Part shown: positions 61,925-64,000 of the stretch, one piece after another
Layout of the letters: each line of letters begins with the position of its first letter
How positions within the stretch are numbered: position 1 is the first letter of the stretch
DNA from: an uncultured Candidatus Saccharibacteria bacterium
GTDB lineage: Bacteria; Patescibacteriota; Saccharimonadia; Saccharimonadales; Saccharimonadaceae
NCBI GenBank assembly: GCA_946408075.1
Contig: CAMJQQ010000001.1
Coordinates: 62,001-126,000, forward strand
Reading direction: 5' to 3'
DNA: 64,000 bases
Program-made: the position numbers and the translations under genes
Notes under the pieces: model-generated
The model's input: only the letters and a program-made list of their open reading frames with translations
What the model was told of the DNA's origin: nothing
Databases searched by the model: none

Positions 61925-64000
61925 TTATTTAATCTTTTCCTCGAACTCTTCGATGCTTGCAATTATCGTCGCGTGAGGCTTGTTGCCACCGACATGTCTA
62001 ACGACTTCGAGCTTCTCGAGTAAGTCCAAAAGATGTGACGCGCGGCCGTAGCCAATCTTCAGATTCCGCTGCAGCAAGGCGGTAGTTAGGCAACGGAGCT
62101 TTAGTGCGAGTTTTGCTGCAGAGCGGAGCTGTCCGATTTCTTCGGTCTCTATTTTTGGCAGCTTCTTGGTCGTTTTGCGAGCCTTCGTTGGCTTACTGTA
62201 TTCCGCCAACAAAGATTCGCGTTGGAATTTTGTCGTCTCGATAGTCTTTTTCGCAAAGCCCAAAGCGCTTTTAATGAAGCGTTTTTCGGCATTCGGCAGC
62301 TCTGAAACACGTTCACCGAATTCCTTGAGCGGCTCGTACATGTCGACTTCCGCATTGTAGCAAGCAGCATAGAATAGCCGAATTGTATTATCGTCGCCGA
62401 GCAATTCGCGAATCCTATCAAAATTTTTATTTGCAAGTTCGACTAAATAGCTTCCAACCCCAACGAAGTGCGAGCTCGAATAAGTATCAAACCAAACCTG
62501 CTCATCTAGCGACTCGTCCTCTCCGCTAAGCAGCATCTTAAACAAATATTCAGCGCTTTGCTTGTCGTTCGGATAACATGCGCCAATATAATCGGCGTTA
62601 AATTTTTCGTATTCAGCCAATGCATCTTCGCACGAAAGTTTCTTGCAGCGCTCTTCGAGTGTGCGCCCGCGAATCATTTGCTCGTTCGAATCGTCCGCTT
62701 TGAGGAAGTATTGGTAAAGCTCTGGATTGAATTTGTCTAGCTTTTTCAGACCGACCATAAAGCCTAGACATTCATTGAAAATGTATTCCGCCAACTCATT
62801 CGGATCGCCGCAATCATCGACAAAGCGATATTCGCCGGCATGTTTGACTGGCCAAAGATCGCCAATTCGCGGCCAACAAGCGTCATAGATTTCTTGTTCA
62901 AATCTCTGTGGCGTCTCTGGATCGCCAATAATTTTCCAAGCCGTATTCACGAGGTCGGCCGCCGCCCAATAAGTTCTCTTTGTATAATACAAATCTTCCT
63001 CGTTCGGCATTTCGCGCAAAACGTGCAGCGCGGCTGGCAAAACTGTCGTCAGCTCCAGCTTGTCCAAATTAAAAATGCAATTCGCGAAGTAAAAACCAAG
63101 CGATTTTGCGCAACGCAACTCGCGACCGTTCATGGCAAGAATTTGCTCTACGATGCGCTCGTGTTCGGCTTTTGACAATTCTACGGCGAACGGATAATTG
63201 TCGCGCGTATCTGCATCGAGGCCAAAATGGTCAATCTGCTCCGCTTTGCAGTTCAAGAATAATTTCGAGATATCCCTATCCAACGCAGCGCTCACGGCCT
63301 TAAACAAATCACCGGGCTTAACTTTTTCGATGTCCATAGCGGCCAAGCAATTAGCGTAAGCGCCAGCGTTCTCGTGATATAGAATGTAGCGCAAGCGGTA
63401 TTTCGCCAAACTGTTGCGCCAGTCGTCGATATAATCCTCCCAATCGTAGTGCGAATCCAGCCCGTTTTCAAAGCGCGCATAAACCAAAACATTAATATAA
63501 TCGTCGAGTGTAGTTTCAATATTTTCGAATTTTTCCAGATATTGTCCGTAGTATCGCACGATGTGCAATTCGTCTGGCAAGAATTTATCTTCGTACCGGA
63601 GCCATTCTCTCAGTGTCTGCGCGGAAATTTTTCCTTGCGTGAATGCAATCGCAATACGATCATAAACTCCGTTGCAAGACGGCTTGATTTCGATGGCTTT
63701 TTCATCATCGATAGCGCAGAGAAAAGCGCATTCTGCGTTATTGCGCACGAAGACTGTATCTTTCTGTTTGTACGAATGATTGCCGAAACCGCCATAGCAA
63801 TCCGTTATGTATTCACTGGCTTTCTCGCTAGAAACTAGCTCATCTAGCGCCAAGTATCCATCATTTCCGGCGTCGTCATACATAATGTTTACGTAATAGA
63901 AATGCCCAGATTTAGTATAGAGGCGCGCGCTACCACAGTCGCCCATCGCGCCAGCGCTGCTGATTTCGGCGTAAAGGATGTCTTCCAATTCGGTCTTTTC
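61925..64000 (-). CDS. Large protein ending in an FtsK-gamma-like winged helix (5' end missing)
   Basis: The frame runs open to the right window edge, so the N-terminus is missing; 691 codons are visible. There is no signal peptide or membrane span in the visible part. Most of it is an alpha-helical region rich in Asp/Glu and Tyr that I do not recognise, with several Cys. A basic linker (KPTKARKTTKKL) leads to a C-terminal segment with TALLQRNLKIGYGRASHLL and DLLEKLEVV. This matches the FtsK gamma domain, a winged helix that binds chromosome-orienting sequences. The FtsK motor is not in the visible part. A DNA-binding role is inferred from the C-terminus only. Confidence 0.72.
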   Translation of the reverse strand, partial: EKTELEDILYAEISSAGAMGDCGSARLYTKSGHFYYVNIMYDDAGNDGYLALDELVSSEKASEYITDCYGGFGNHSYKQKDTVFVRNNAECAFLCAIDDEKAIEIKPSCNGVYDRIAIAFTQGKISAQTLREWLRYEDKFLPDELHIVRYYGQYLEKFENIETTLDDYINVLVYARFENGLDSHYDWEDYIDDWRNSLAKYRLRYILYHENAGAYANCLAAMDIEKVKPGDLFKAVSAALDRDISKLFLNCKAEQIDHFGLDADTRDNYPFAVELSKAEHERIVEQILAMNGRELRCAKSLGFYFANCIFNLDKLELTTVLPAALHVLREMPNEEDLYYTKRTYWAAADLVNTAWKIIGDPETPQRFEQEIYDACWPRIGDLWPVKHAGEYRFVDDCGDPNELAEYIFNECLGFMVGLKKLDKFNPELYQYFLKADDSNEQMIRGRTLEERCKKLSCEDALAEYEKFNADYIGACYPNDKQSAEYLFKMLLSGEDESLDEQVWFDTYSSSHFVGVGSYLVELANKNFDRIRELLGDDNTIRLFYAACYNAEVDMYEPLKEFGERVSELPNAEKRFIKSALGFAKKTIETTKFQRESLLAEYSKPTKARKTTKKLPKIETEEIGQLRSAAKLALKLRCLTTALLQRNLKIGYGRASHLLDLLEKLEVVRHVGGNKPHATIIASIEEFEEKIK

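Overview
The window looks like a chromosomal segment of a Patescibacteria/CPR organism, most likely a Candidatus Saccharibacteria (TM7) relative with a Gram-positive-style envelope. Signs are the standard genetic code, compact gene packing, a minimal two-gene SUF system, two giant VirB6/TrbL-like membrane proteins of the type common in Saccharibacteria, many surface proteins with C-terminal sorting signals plus a sortase, and many unrecognised small genes. This assignment is inferred from gene content, not from a marker phylogeny.

Region 1 (1-15 kb) begins with the 3' end of an IscU-like scaffold gene. It then carries four large surface proteins: a BspA-like protein that appears to be two surface proteins fused end to end, two repeat-rich beta-helix-type proteins and an SdrD-B/MucBP protein. 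A tRNA-Val lies among them, and so does a possible broken gene. Region 2 (15-21.4 kb) has prfA, a basic YGR-repeat protein, a two-gene unit behind a 255-nt structured leader, and an LPKTG/DUF11 surface protein followed by a structured GC-rich 3' region. Region 3 (21.7-32.2 kb) is a four-gene operon with two copies of the pattern 'small single-span protein, then giant VirB6-like protein'.

Region 4 (32-41.6 kb) is mainly housekeeping: folD-murB, sufC-sufB, two tRNA-Arg genes, an S51 peptidase, a MacB-like ABC exporter and two unknown genes. Region 5 (41.6-45.2 kb) is the most striking: two FctA-like pilins, a signal-peptidase-like protein lacking its catalytic Ser and Lys, and a class B sortase. 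This is the same set of parts as the streptococcal FCT pilus region (FctA, SipA, class B sortase). Region 6 (45.2-52.7 kb) holds a membrane-anchored Clp-type AAA+ operon, a phage-lysozyme-type lipoprotein, tRNA-Lys, a beta-propeller-like protein and a nucleoside phosphorylase. Region 7 (52.8-64 kb) has a ribbon-helix-helix operon with a phage-like small protein, a TetR/MMPL divergent pair, a second FtsX-type ABC exporter, and an edge-truncated protein ending in an FtsK-gamma-like winged helix.

Three styles of expression signal recur. Many housekeeping and regulatory genes have a -10 box only 6-7 nt before the ATG, so they are predicted to give leaderless mRNAs. Surface-protein genes usually carry a GGGAG Shine-Dalgarno. 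A third group (17.1, 34.3, 36.6, 49.4 and 49.9 kb) has a promoter, a leader of about 40-255 nt and a purine-rich Shine-Dalgarno. No CRISPR array, insertion sequence or integrase was seen.
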